From positions 10,682,904 through 10,746,903 of the forward strand of contig OZ038439.1 in assembly GCA_964036275.1 (NCBI GenBank): DNA of 64,000 nucleotides. Direction: 5' to 3'. Source of the DNA: Litoditis marina. Its lineage: Eukaryota; Nematoda; Chromadorea; Rhabditida; Rhabditidae. The position numbers and the translations under genes are program-made. Below, piece by piece: positions 20,358-33,500 of this stretch. Each line of letters begins with the position of its first letter. Position 1 is the stretch's first letter. Under the pieces are notes generated by a model. The model made no database searches. It saw nothing but the letters and a program-made list of their open reading frames with translations, and was not told the origin of the DNA.

Positions 20358-22149
20358 CAAAAAACAATAAATAATACAATGCTCGAAAATACAAACGGTA
20401 GCGTTACCAATGAGCATTAGCATGAGAATCATACTGTAGCTCTCCACGTGTATGTGAAAGGGGGTATAATAATACAATGTTGGAAAAGACAAAGGACAGT
20501 AGTGGAAGACGACCTTGCTAAGCTGTGGCACTGTGGTGAATTACACCATTTCATACATTACAGACAATAGAACATATGACCTCGAGGCGTCGCCCAAAAA
20601 CGCCGTTCGGGGTCAATTTATGAACTCTGCGGCATGTTCTGAGGAGGTTGGAACCTGACATACAGCATTATAAAAATAATATAAAAAAGTATGTTTCAGA
20701 AAACTTCTAATTGTGTTCAGCTCCTGATGATAGAACATACTTATATCATCCTGGAATGTTGTCATGAGATGTTTCCTTACGACGTTTATCTATTTGTGGA
20801 AGCTTGTTGAGTTTGAAAATTGTGTATGTTACTCTGTTTGGAAAGTCACACAATCTATCAACAATCAAAAGTTCATTTTATATCTGGTTCCAAACTTGCA
20901 CGCAAAGTGTTAATCTGGAAGATATTCAAACGTAAGAATACTTTGGTTTCTCAAGATTTGATTTTGCATGGCTTGAAGCATTCTTCGAATCAGATGATAG
21001 ATTCACAGAACAAAATTACGTACATCGTAATCCTCTGAGCGCAAGCATCAGAGAAAATGAGAAAAAAAAATGTTCCGTTACTCCAGCCTAGAAGTTCCTT
21101 GTCTATTGTCTCCAATTCCGCGAATAATTGTGATTGTGGGAAAATAATGGTGTTTACTATTTTCTACATTAGTAACGCTCCGTTTCACCAGGTATTTAGA
21201 GACAAAACATGAAAAAGATAGGAACTAGTATTTACCTTGAAAAACGATTGGGATTCTTTTAAATAAGTAAAAAATATGGTTTCAGTATAGTACCAATCAT
21301 TCATACGTCGTTCCTACAGTATGTATTTTAGCTGCACTTGAGCATAGCGATTATTTTCCAGATGAATTTTTTTTGGAAATTACAGGATCGAAGTACATAT
21401 TGGCACATTGTGGAGCTGAGTACTTATTACATAACTTAGTTCCTTTGAGAAACGTTCAATATGTTTCAGTATTTGAATGTTGCTCAATTCCCAAACACGT
21501 ACACGTTTTTGTACACTTTAGGAGCGGAAAAAAGTTTCTAACTTAGGTTTCATGCTAATCACATTAGATTTATGAGATTCATTATTACACAATGAATGCG
21601 CTTCAACGTTTGAACCGCTTGAAGCATAGATAACATCAATGCTATAGTTTATTTACACTGCGTCTCTTGATTAGACACACTCTCTCGCATTCGTCTAACC
21701 GGTATCACTGTCTTTCTCTCACAGCTGAAACCTTGAGAACACAATGTCTCGAGGTATTTCGAACTCGAAACAAAATTCGACTTTTTGGAGAGAATACGTC
21801 ATGTTTATAAACTTGAACGTGAAATATACTAGATGGAATCAATAGTCGCGTGGTGCGTAAAATACGTGAGAGAATGAGTACCACGTTCCAAAACGCTCAT
21901 CTGTTTCATACGTTTCACCCCATCTGTGCATTTGATAAGTACTACAATACAACATTTTATATACGTTGAAGAGATCCAAAGGTTTTTTATAAACGTACGG
22001 TTGAAAAGGGAAACAACTATTGAAAGAATATTCGCTGAATGACTTTTCTGACTAACAGAAGAAATGTTGTATACAAGCGTTTTACGTGGCTGTACATTGA
22101 CTAGTAGTAAACGAACCATGTTCGTTGGACAAAAGTCATATTGGAATGG

Positions 22150-22357
22150 TGTCCCGTTAATGCACCGAGACCAACCGGAAGACCAACCGGAAGACCAACC
22201 GGAAGACAAAGATGGAGAGATGAATTCGAAGGAGCTGATGTGAAGAATTGGTAGAGAACTGCCAGAGAAGAACGAACTACTTGGAGAGATGACATGTTAC
22301 GGCGAGTTGTACTGGTTCTGATTCCGTAATAAATTATTTTATTGTATTGTATTGTAA
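22150..22357 (+). pseudogene. 3' remnant of an RTE-like non-LTR retrotransposon
   Basis: The translation RPTGRQRWRDEFEGADVKNW resembles the extreme C-terminus of RTE-type polyproteins, which end in a GRPxxRWxDDI...AGKNWxR..DR motif. The CCAACCGGAAGA codons are triplicated. A TAG at 22252-22254 interrupts the frame exactly at the conserved Asn-Trp, and the continuation (RTARERTNYLER) is still recognisable. It ends in a repeated TTATTGTATTGTATTG tail. Only this dead 3' end is present. Confidence 0.6.
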
Positions 22358-22589
22358 AATACTTTCTCTACTAGAACTAAATAACCATACATTACAACGG
22401 TTTCCATTAAGAAGTACGGACACCTATCCGAAATAAAAATGGTAAAGTTTTCTATAATAGTTCAGCGAAAAAGGAAAACAATTCGTTGAAGAATGAGAAA
22501 TGTTGTTGTTTACTGGACAAGTTGGTTCGAGACAGCGAGACAAACACATTGAAACACGAACAGTGTACACGAACTGTGACATTCGAATG

Positions 22590-23250
22590 GGTAGAACGAG
22601 AGAGGAGAGAGGGAGAGGTGGAAAGGGGAAAAAAGAGAGAGAGGGGAGGAAAAGAAAAAAAGAGATATAAAGAGAGAGAGAGAAAAAGAGGTGGAGACAG
22701 GGGGAAAAGAGAGAGAGAGAGTGAGTGAGAGAGATATGAAGAGAGAGAAAAAGAAAGCGAGAAACACAGAGATACAGAGGTAGAAAAAGAGAGAGAGGGA
22801 CAGAGAGGAGAAGGAGAAGTAAAAGTCTCTGTTACTTCTATATTCCCTCTTTAACCATCCCTCGATCTCTCCCGATTTCTTCTCGCACGTTGTCATCTTC
22901 TCGAGCGAGAGAGTGAGTGATAGAGAGACATTGAGAGATAAAGAGAGAGAGAAAGAGAGATAGTGAGAGAGAGAGAGAATGGGAGAGGAAAAAAAGAGAA
23001 TTTTACCTCTATATTCCCTCTAGAACCATCTCTCGATCTCTACCGATTTCTTCTCACTTGCACACCTTCTCAAACGAGAGAGAGAGAGAAAGAGCGAGAA
23101 ATGGAGAGAAAGATACAGAGAGATAGAGGAAGCGATAGAGAGAGACAAAAAGAGTGAGAGAAAGATAGAAATATGTCTCTGTTGATTCTACATTCCCTCC
23201 ATAACCATCCCTCGATCTCTCCCGGTTTCATCTTGTTCTCACCTTCTCAA
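22590..23250. repeat. GA-rich minisatellite
   Basis: Almost pure (AGAG)n tracts are interleaved with three copies of a unit at about 22824, 22998 and 23168 (period about 172 bp) containing ATTCCCTC..AACCATC.CTCGATCTCT. Long translated frames in both strands are low-complexity artefacts. Confidence 0.7.
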
Positions 23251-23309
23251 GTGGCGACTCTCCATAATTGAGATTGAGACGAACCAACAATCGAGATTAC
23301 GCACGACCG

Positions 23310-23900
23310 ATCTCCATCCCACCAAAAGCCCAGTTCAAACAGACCTTTTTGATCTCCAAGCGAAATGTCGTTTGTTTTTTTTGCATTCTTTTATTCTATA
23401 TGTTATTTGAGTTACATTTCTAGATTGTCGTGGAGGTTATTGTCGAGATGTTGTTGTAGTTTGATTAATGACCCCCCCCCCCCACCAAAAGCCCAGTCTA
23501 AATAGACCATTTTGATCTCCAAGCGGAAGTTCATTCTTTTTAATACATTCCTTTTTTAATACATTGCTAGATTACCGTAGAGGTGTTGTTGACGTTTTAA
23601 AGTTTCTGTAGTTCTATTTCGAAGTTTATTTAGTTATATTTGGCATTGTGAAGGTTATTGTCTAGATTTTGTTGTAATAGACTATTTTGATCTCCAATAG
23701 GAATTCAAAGAGATGTATGTTATGTTTATTTGAAACCAAACATTTGATTTGTTGCCTTGAAGTTGAACTTGTCGATATAAGTTTTCAGCATAGAAGTTCA
23801 GGATTCTGTCTTTTCTGCGCTTAATTTCAATTTGATTTAAAACAAGACCCCATCAAAAGCCCAGTCCAAATGATTCCGATCTACAAGCGCATTTTCATAT
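23310..23900. repeat. Degenerate tandem repeat, CCAAAAGCCCAG family
   Basis: Three units at about 23322, 23480 and 23850 share CCAYCAAAAGCCCAGTYYAA followed by TTTTGATCTCCAAGCG. A poly-C run of 10 lies at 23473. No function is apparent. Confidence 0.55.
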
Positions 23901-24504
23901 GTTCCGTTAGTTTATATTTAAATCCAAGTTGAAGTGCAGGTTTTGTCAACTTTTTTTGTAGTTCGGTCGATTTTTCAAACCTACTAATTGTATATACCTC
24001 ACCCTCAACATGAAAATACACTTTTTGTGCAGGTCTTCCAAAATTCCGCTACACTTTCTTGTTTCTATCTATTCCCAAAACAGCTCTCTATTGTGTCTTC
24101 TCCTTCTTTTGGTCAGAGGGATTACCCCCTTCTCATTCAACCTCTGACCCCTCTTGCGGTATTGTTTACCCCCCACATGTAGAACAAGCATGATCTACTC
24201 CTATTTTGATCAACAGTTGCCAAGTAAGTAAAACTTTCGAATATTTGTGAATAAATATCATACTTTCTCAATAAGTTGAGAGGTTTTCTCTCTCCGAACT
24301 GCTTTGAAATTTTTTTCTATAAATGCAGGTACTGAACACAATGTTCGTTTCGAAATCGTTTCAAATCAATATTTGCAAGCTCGTGTGTTTTCGCACACTA
24401 AGGTTTGCTACTACTTTTTCTTAAAAATGAACCAATTTGTCAAACGGTGAAGGAAGTATTACCGATATTATATTCCAGTCAAACTGAGTAACATTGGTAT
24501 CTCA

Positions 24505-27500
24505 ATGGAGAATGGCTATCCTCAACTTCAACCTCCATGCTACACTGAGCCGAGTCAACGAAAACGAGTTCCGGAATATATGTGGGTTTGATAGTATTTT
24601 TTTACTTACTAACTTTGTAAATGCATTTGATTTGCTGTATAACCAGATGACTCAATGTAGTTTGCTACTAATGCGTTCCAGTCGAAAGTTAAATGTGTTT
24701 GCTGAGCACACAACAACGCAACATTGGGTACTTGCATCAAAAACGGCATTCAAAACCCTCAGCAAAAACCTATTAGTAGTGGACGGGTTTCAGGAGACAA
24801 ATCTTTGTAAAATACGATTGGATATCTCTTCCAGTGTTTCGTTGGTTTGATCAACAAAAAACTCATTTCAATCCGAAATATGTAAGCTAAACTACTACAA
24901 AAACGTTTCTGTATATGCACCTTGTTTTTAGTTTACGAACATTTCTAGGTTGGTTTTCAGTTGGACAAAGCTTTCGTTTCAGAAAAGAGTTACCCTGGTT
25001 GTTGGTTTCGATTCAAGCTGTTCTCTTGGTTGCATTTCTACTAGGATTCTTCGCCTACGCGCTCAGCAGACCAGAGGTATAGGTTTAATGTTATTCCAAC
25101 AAAAGAACATTGCATGTTTTCCTGTTTGTAGTTCGATCCTGATGTACATTGTAGTTTGTATCGAGATCAAAGATCACGATTTGGTATCGAGCGATATTTT
25201 TTTCCATTTTTCATTTGGGTAAAATGGAAAAAAATAGAACTTTAGATATTTACAAAAGTACCATTCTGGCAGCTCACAGCTGAGGAAATGTAAGTCTTTG
25301 GTGTGGTTGAGATACAAAACACCCTCATAGTCATGTGAGAAGTATCAGACACGTCAATGATTTGTAAGTGCCTTCACGTTCACGTGATAATACTGTATTA
25401 AGAATGTCTCGAAACATTCTTTAATTACATCTAAAAGTGGTCTTGTAATCTCTTTCTGGAACAAATTTGTGCAAGACAGATTTGCTAGGCTCGGTCATAT
25501 ATGTCAGCTGATTTTATGGAACAACTTTTGTGTCGGCAAATCTGAGAAAATCCGATTTAGAGAGATTTCTCACAGAAAACGGTCTAATTATCAGATTTTT
25601 GGTCATAATCAGGATTATTCCCAAACGTCAGAGGATTTTAATATTAGCAGCCACGTTTCGGGAAAATCCCCAACCCCCCTTCAGGGTTGAGAAGGGGATA
25701 GCGGGCTTCTAGAAGGAAGTGAAATGAATGTTGATAAGGAAACAAAAAAAATACCAAATTTTTTTTGTGACTCTTGCTTTGTTCAGAATCTAAAAATCAG
25801 CGTTTCAGTTGAAAAAAAAATACAGGGCTTCTAGAAAGAAATAGACATGAAAATTGATACTGTACAATATTAAAAACAAAGTTTAAAACAGCGGATGAAA
25901 TATAGGAATGACTAAATTGTTCATTTACAATTCAAAAAAAAGTAAAAAGATAGCCCATTATTTTGAGTTGTTACTTTTGTCAGAATGATTTGAATCTTAT
26001 AATATCGCAAACTTCCATAATTCAGATTGTGTTTAGAAGTTACAAGCAAGTTCACGATTATTACCAAATGTGATCACTGCTGTGAACGAATGTGGTCGTA
26101 AAATTAATCCATTATGATTTTCGGGATAGGTGTTATTGATTGAATCATCTAAGCATAATATCATCATACATATATATTTTGTGTAGGTGAAGGAACCCTT
26201 CTCCCCACCAGAGAGTTTTTTCTTCGAAAAAGAAACAACCCGGACATTCTCACGGATTCGCAATAAGTTCAGCACGACAGAACAAACAACAACAAGAATT
26301 GAACTGAAACCAATTGAGGTCGAGCTGGGGCAACAGGTATTTGGTGAGTTCAATTTTGTATCGCTCAACTTGTCAACAAAGTATGACGTAGAAGTGTTTC
26401 ATGGTTTGCATCATCAGTGGTACTTTGTAAAACAGAGTTCACTTTTGAGAATTTTGTTTTCAGAAGATTTCACCTCAAGATGAAGACCTATAATTGGGTC
26501 AGTAGTGTAATCAGTTCTCAAAAATGCATTTGAAATAACTCATGTTGTAGAGCCACATACATCATTTTGATTACAAATTGTCTATAACAACTTGACAAAA
26601 TCTGGTTACAGCGACAGCAGAAGAATGGAAGTCGACCGAGAAGACAACTTCCGCGTTCAGCAAGGCGGCCGTCTACACAGACCACTCTGAATGCAGCGAG
26701 ATTGGAAGGTAGAGTTGTGAATGTACTAATCAGATGCAACTACGTCTATCTATGCAAAAAATTGAGAAAAAGTAACAGAGCAGCATAGTTTCGTCTGCAA
26801 AACGTTGCAGTTTTCACGTTATTTTCAATGAAGATTTGACTACGAACACAAAATGGTTTTGGCATTTACTCAGATGGCGCACCAGCAGACCCTTACAAAA
26901 AAACCTATTCATGTTTTTGAGAACAGTGAAAAACTTAATTTTCCACAGGAATGACAGATCTTTTTTCCACTGAATCTCCGTTGCACTCTGATCTTTATGT
27001 ACGTTCACGAATTTCGAACGAAAATGAACAAGAGCATTGTACAAATAGCGTGGGACCGGGCAATATATAGGTTTTGTGACACCGTTGTGGACATCGTACG
27101 GTCAATTCGGTGGGGGGCGGGTTTGGCGCGCGGCCAGCTGATCTGTGTATCTTCGATCTACATACTCTCTCGTTTGCTGGCAACTAATCAACAACCGCTC
27201 GCCTCGCACCGCTCACTTAATGGAACTCTCAGTTTTTTCTCTCGGAAAAATGAAGACTACACCCCGTACACACTTGATTCGGAAGACAATCCTCCTAAAG
27301 GTAGCAAAATGTGATCGAAATTTCATGCATTTAGGGCTATTCTACTGCGCGACGGCAACGCGATGGACGCCGCTGTCTCTGCTTCTCTGTGTCTCTCTGT
27401 CTCTCACCCTCACAGAGGAGGACTGGGAGGGGGACTGGTGGCCACATTCTCTCATAGAGGGACGTGTAATACTCTCAATGCCAGGTAATCCATGAATAAC

Positions 27501-30500
27501 AATAACATATTAACAGTTCTTCCTCAGAAGTAAACTAACTTTTCCTCTTGATTCAGACTATACCTGAGACCGTGTACAAAATTACTCCATGGCTCACACG
27601 ACACTTCAAAATTATTCAAAATGAAACATTCAAACAACCTAATGTTGCAGCATTTATATAACAACCGTTCGTTCAGAGAAACTGCGCCATCAGCGGCCAG
27701 AGCAGCGTTCTTCGCCGAACGTTTGGATGAAACTGTAGTTGGTGAGTCAAACTTACATTTGCATCATCATCGAAAAATTCATATTCGTTTTTTCAAATTA
27801 ACCTCAACTTCAGCACGGGATGGAGAAACGTTCAGAGAAGATCCAATACAACAAGTAATTAGTATAAAAACGAATGTAAAGAGAGAGTAGATTAGTTTTT
27901 GAGATGAAGCTGCATGGAAAATAGAAAAGGAGTTCAATAACTCGAGAGGAAAATGAATAATCTAATCTCGCAATTTTCACTGGTCAAAAAATGTTGGTGT
28001 TCTACTGAAAAATATCTTGCAGCAAACACACATTAGATGAAACTTTTGAATATGACAGTTGCTCACCACTGATTCAAAACTGTTAACAGAACAAAGTATA
28101 CTAGAAGTAAATTGAATATTCTTGTACACTTTGTCATTTCAATGTGCACTTTGTTCTTTGTAATTTCACGTTTTCGAGTTATGCTGTGTTTATCATGTTT
28201 CACGTGACTGTGCGATTGACTGACAGCACAAATGATTTTTATTTCAGATACGTTTTTAGTGTAAGCAGGAATGTTCTCAAAGGTTGGGCACTTATTTTCT
28301 GAAATTGTGTGTGAGATTGATCATGAAAATTGCGAGATTAGATTTTTCATTTCCCTCTCGAGTTATTGAACTCCTTTTCTATTTTCCATGCAGCTTCATC
28401 TCAAAAACTAATTTACTCTCTCTTTACATTCATTTTTTATACTAATTGATCTCTTTTTCTATATTTCCAAAGGAAATTAATATGAAACGATATTGAAGTC
28501 AATACCTGTTGAACATTATCAACAGTTCGATACGAATAGATAAGTGCTAAGTTTGACGTTAATTTGGTATTTGTGAGCGAATTCAAATGTTCGCCCCGAA
28601 AACTTAAATCACACTTTGCAGTAGACAGGCGACACGTGTCGCATTGAGGTCGCTGGTCCTTTGTGCTTGCATGACCGAGTGGTCTAAGGCGCTGCTCTAA
28701 TGGGGCACCGAGGGTTCGAATCCCGCCTGATTCAGAAGTTTTGCTTTTATGCCCATTAGCACTTTTGTTACATTTTAACATAAATACCGCAGATATTACA
28801 TCTTTTAAGATGTAATGAACATCACAATATGCAGTTTTCAGAACGAAACATTTCCGTAAACCCCTAATGAGAAAAAACTTTGTATATAGAGATATCAACA
28901 TGAAACTCTGTCCGTGACAACATATCCACCAGCAGAGTGAACTCTGAAAATTTGAAGAAAGTTCATACAGCCATCTCTCGGAAAAGATACGGAATATGTC
29001 GATGCAGCCGTCGCCCTAGCCGTCGCCGTCGCCGCCGGAAGTTATTTTTGCGAACCGCTATTTCCAATAACTTTACAATATTTCAGACAAATTGAAAACG
29101 TTTTTAATATGTTATACAACTTTTTATTCTCTACCTCTCTCCATCAAAACCGAAAAAAAATGGTCCAGCCATTTTTGAGAAAATGTAATTAATCGTTTTT
29201 GAAATCTCGCATTTCTGTGCACAAAAACTAATCTGCGCAGCGCTATCGCGCTGCGCGCGATTCATCAGAAATTACTCAATCAGCGAGGTCCTCTAGATCG
29301 TTGTAGTTCATTTTTTTCGGTTCTTCTGTTAGCGTTCAACAACTGGTCCCATGAGTGACACAAACCTTTATTTTGGTTTCAAATGGTGCTCTTCAAAAAT
29401 ATGACCATCCAATCAATATAATTGACTTTTGAGGTGCAAAAGCGTCCGGAACCCCCGGCTACATCCACGGACTATTCCGCGCCTTCCAGCAGTATTCTTC
29501 GAAAAATCTGACGTGGAAGGAGCTGGTTGAGCCAGTTATCAATTTGTGCAGGTCTGAAATAATTCTTCAAATTGCAAGTTTGGATCTGAAATCACAAAGT
29601 GGTAACAAGACGGTTCCAAATCAATTAATCAGGAACTCGTTTAAAGAAGGACGATTACGTGCTCCAATCTCGGCGCGTCAGTCCTTTAAACTGCAATACA
29701 TTTTTCAATTGCAGTTTAAAGGACTGACGCGCCGAGATTGGAGCACGTAATCGTCCTACTTTAATATTCAATTGATGTGGGTACCCGCAAAAGTATTCGC
29801 CTTTGCGAAGTTTTCATTAGGTTTGCTGAAAATAAATTTATGATTAGAGGACTTATAAAAACTGATTCAATTAGTCATGCTATTTCAAAAATAACTAACC
29901 ATTTCAGGAAAGGTGTCCGCGTCAGTTCGGATCTAGCGAAAGAACTGCAAAATCATCGCTCGATGATCATGAATGATGTGAACATGAGGTAGGTTACAGT
30001 TTTTCATTTGTTACTCGTTGTTACAATCCTCTTTTATTAGTTTCTCACATTTTTCTTACGACTTCCATAAACCTCATATCATCATTTTTGAAACAAAAGT
30101 TCTGTTCAAAATCACCAAACGAACCATCTGCACCTTAGATTTCAGTTCAATTCGTCCACATTGAGCACTAAAAATAAGTTATTCGAAAACCATGCTGTGT
30201 AACTTATTCATTGCATTCTTCTATTCCATGTAATTTTGCGCACTGTTTCACAGATCCCAATTCTCCTCACTACTGACTCGTGACGTTCTACTGGAAAATG
30301 ACGTCATGTTTTGTCCGAAACTGGCTGAAACATTGAGTGAAATCAGCGATTTCGAAGACGTGGCCGATTATTTCTACAACGCTGATATGGCAGAGTCCCT
30401 AGTAAGAGAAATCAAGGATTCCGGTATGTCCAAATTCTATACTCATGGAATATTCTTACAGTTTTGTTGCTGAAAGATCCTGTGACTTTTGCTACAATGT

Positions 30501-33500
30501 GTTTGTACTTTGTAGTTGCGTTCTGTAATGGCGCTGTATAGCTGTATTAGCTTTTTCCAGAGACACTATTGTGGTCAAACTCTTGTGATCCAACAGATAT
30601 GTAAAACTTCTAAAGTTTAGAACTTGCCTCTATTAAAAAGTGTTTTACTTTGTATTGTGAACTTTGTTTAAGTCTATTCAAATTTTTTCTAGATGGCTTA
30701 CTCTCCCTGTTAGACCTAGAAGACTACGAGTCTGAGTTCTCGGCGGGACTCGTTTCTTCGCTACCCGGGGGTACGGTACTTTGTGGCACCGGACCACCCA
30801 CGACGTACGCGGCTGCACAGCTGGCTGTCAGGGCCGCGCATGGTGAGATTTCATTTTTTTGATTGAGTAGTCAAACAGAACAGTTATGTGACGGGAAAGA
30901 AACTACCCTTTTCGCACAAGTTTAACAAAACCAAATGAAAAATGGGGAACAGGTCAACAAAACGTTCGAACAATCATATTTCCCCATCCATTCACCTTTT
31001 CCGAGTGATTATTGAACATAATACTGAACAGTTTGTTTTGAAAAGTTCATATCTGAGCTCTTCCAGCAAGTAATGTCTCGTTGGACGTTCTGATTCCGAT
31101 GGCGTGGAAATCGTCCGCGTCCCTGACCGATCCATTTTTTGACCAGTCTGTTTCCACCTACTCTGCTTCTCTAATGTCTGCCGCCGCTGTTGGTGATCTA
31201 CTGCAACGAGTGGAACAGGGAGAACGGGCTGTGAAAGTAAACACATCAAAATTTTGGTCTCTCTACTTCTCAAACTTGATTAGGTTGTTTTCAAATGCAC
31301 TTCCATAGTTTCTCACTGGTTCTCACTAAGAACGCTCATAAAACATGAAACCACTTGGATAGGACAAATAAAAATAACAAAAATAGTCATTCAAACTAAA
31401 TTTCCTGAGATAACTTAGTCACTCAGTCATCCATAGACGTTCTATATCAGTAATGTAGTTTAAATGTTTTGTTTTAATTATGATTATTAATAACCTTTTC
31501 CTTTTTGAGCCCGACGACACATCGAAAGTTTCGTCTACAGTACTGGTGACCGATGAGACTGGGATGTCTATTGCGCTGGTTTCTTCTATCGGAGACGTGC
31601 AAGTTTCAAAAAAATAAATGTTTTGGTTTCAGTACAGTTAAGAATAAGAAAAAGAAAAAGAATATTTATTGAATCGTGATTGAATTATAGGAAAAAGTAT
31701 TAGACAAAAATATGAAGGCGAAAGAATCAAAAGGGGAGCTCATAGAAGTATTGTTATTGTTTGATGGTATTTTTGACCTTTGTGACCTTTAAATGTGACA
31801 GTTGTGACCTTTAAATGTGAATTTTTTCACCTGTACCACTCTTACGCTTCTGTCCTTTCTCTATTCGGTTGTGTTCGAAGTTATAAAACCAATTTTTTTT
31901 CAAAGTAAGCAGAGAGAATTGCTTATATTATTTTGTGAAAATAAAAACACAATTAATTTTCTAGATTCGGCAGTCGTTTGTTCAGCCGACTGGGCTTCTT
32001 CATGAACAATGCTCTGAGCTCTTTCGCAAATGAATCGAGTGGGGAACTGGAAAGTGAGAAAACTCAGGAATGAATCAAAAAGAAAAAAAATAAAGTAAAC
32101 TAAAAAGATTCAGGATGCTTAACACAAACGAATAGAACAAACAAAAACCCGCTGATGATAGGAACATGCTATTTTTACATAAACATAACTATTGTTTTTA
32201 TATAATTGGTTAATTGCCAAATTTGAAACTAAGGAAACCAGTTATGTTTCAGTTGAATATATTTGTGTTCTAAAAAACGATAATCTATTATCCATTTTAA
32301 TCAATATTTCCAGAACAATTCAACAGTCTGCAACCGGGAAAGAGCCCACAGACGAGAATGAGTACGGTGATTGGAATGAAATCCGGACAGGTACTCGGAA
32401 CGCGCTCTGTTCATTGCAAATTCGCGTTTGGTCGAAACTGTATTGCAACAAATCTAGAGATATTAGTATAAAAAAACGAGTGTAAAGAAAGTAAAGATTA
32501 GTTTTGGATAAATATGTACAAGAAATATAAAAGAAGTCCAATAAAAATATTTTGAGGAAAACTCTAATCTCGCTCGGTTCAGAATTTCAAAAAAAGGATA
32601 CCTATTTTTGGTTGTCGGAAGAAAACTTCTGACTGCGACTCACAATAATCTAGCTTATACTCCGTTGTTTTCAAGAGAAGCGAGATTAGCATTTTCCTCA
32701 AAATATTTTTATTGGACTTCTTTTATATTTCTTGTACATATTTATCCAAAACTAATCTTTACTTTCTTTACACTCGTTTTTTTATACTAATTGAACTCTT
32801 TTTCTATGGTTACGAAGTAACGGTCATTTTTGATAAAAAATGATATTTTTGAACAATAAGCTAAACAGGGAATGTTATGTTTTTCTATTGGAGTTTTAAA
32901 CCGTGCCGTAGTGCAGAACGTTTGGTTTAGTTGTAACCTCGTTCAAGTGATAGCAAATTTTCCACTCTAGACTGCAGGCAGGAATCGAACATTCGTTCGC
33001 CGTGCGTGAATAGAGCGTTTATCCAATCCGCCAATCAGACATGTGAATAGGAGTGAAAACCAAGCTGTACCCGCCTGTCATGAGTTCTTCATTGGAAAAC
33101 GTCTTCCTACTACACGTTAAACTCTTCTTTCATTTTTATTTTCACGAAACCGGTCTATCCATGATTTTTTGCAAGACCATTTTCGGCTCTCTCACACGTA
33201 ATATTCAAATTTCAGACATACCTGGAAAATACGTATACCTCAACTTTTTAGAGCTTTTCAATGATGTATGTATTTTTTGAATAAGTTAATTTTGTGCGAA
33301 ACTATGCCGAGATTTGAGGAGGCGGACACTTTTGTCGCCGGCGCCGGCGCCGCCGCCGCCGCCCCGCACGGAAGCCATTTTTGCGAGACGTTGGGCCCTC
33401 TAACTCCTCTCAATAAATTCTACTTGGAACGTGAACTTAGTATCTTGTAGACGTGTTGCCCTTCAGTGATTCATGCAAAAATCTAAGAAAATGGTCGACG

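Larger units (their letters stand above)
15076..24478. other. 9.4-kb intergenic region, repeats only
   Basis: No gene with consistent splicing was found on either strand. At 16960-17300, three degenerate units of about 130 bp begin GAATCAYTTTTACAYCA. A direct duplication (19474-19540 and 19669-19735, spacing 195 bp, sharing GTTGACCTCGGAAAGTG) follows. An inverted pair of GTAGTTTGA/TCAAACTAC lies at 18251-18320. The MITE, LINE remnant and minisatellites in this stretch are listed separately. Confidence 0.5.

Noticed and set aside
20571..20620. Small frame MTSRRRPKTPFGVNL after a TTACAG site
   Set aside because: It stops after 15 codons with no donor.
22486..23157. Arg/Glu-rich and Ser/Leu-rich frames
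   Set aside because: They are translations of GA/CT microsatellite sequence.
24191..24425. Possible extra upstream exons (MIYSYFDQQLPS..., STEHNVRFEIV...)
   Set aside because: Splice-like sites are present, but the second exon ends in phase 0 while the next needs phase 1. The ATG at 24505 after an ATTCCAG site explains the transferase gene without them.
27257..27300. Possible exon DYTPYTLDSEDNPPK in the transferase gene
   Set aside because: It would need a 34-nt intron before exon 6 and leaves the wrong phase; it probably belongs to intron sequence after the inserted repeat.
28667..28734. Functional tRNA-Leu
   Set aside because: The A and B boxes are good, but the long variable arm and a paired anticodon stem are missing, and it lies inside a mobile element.
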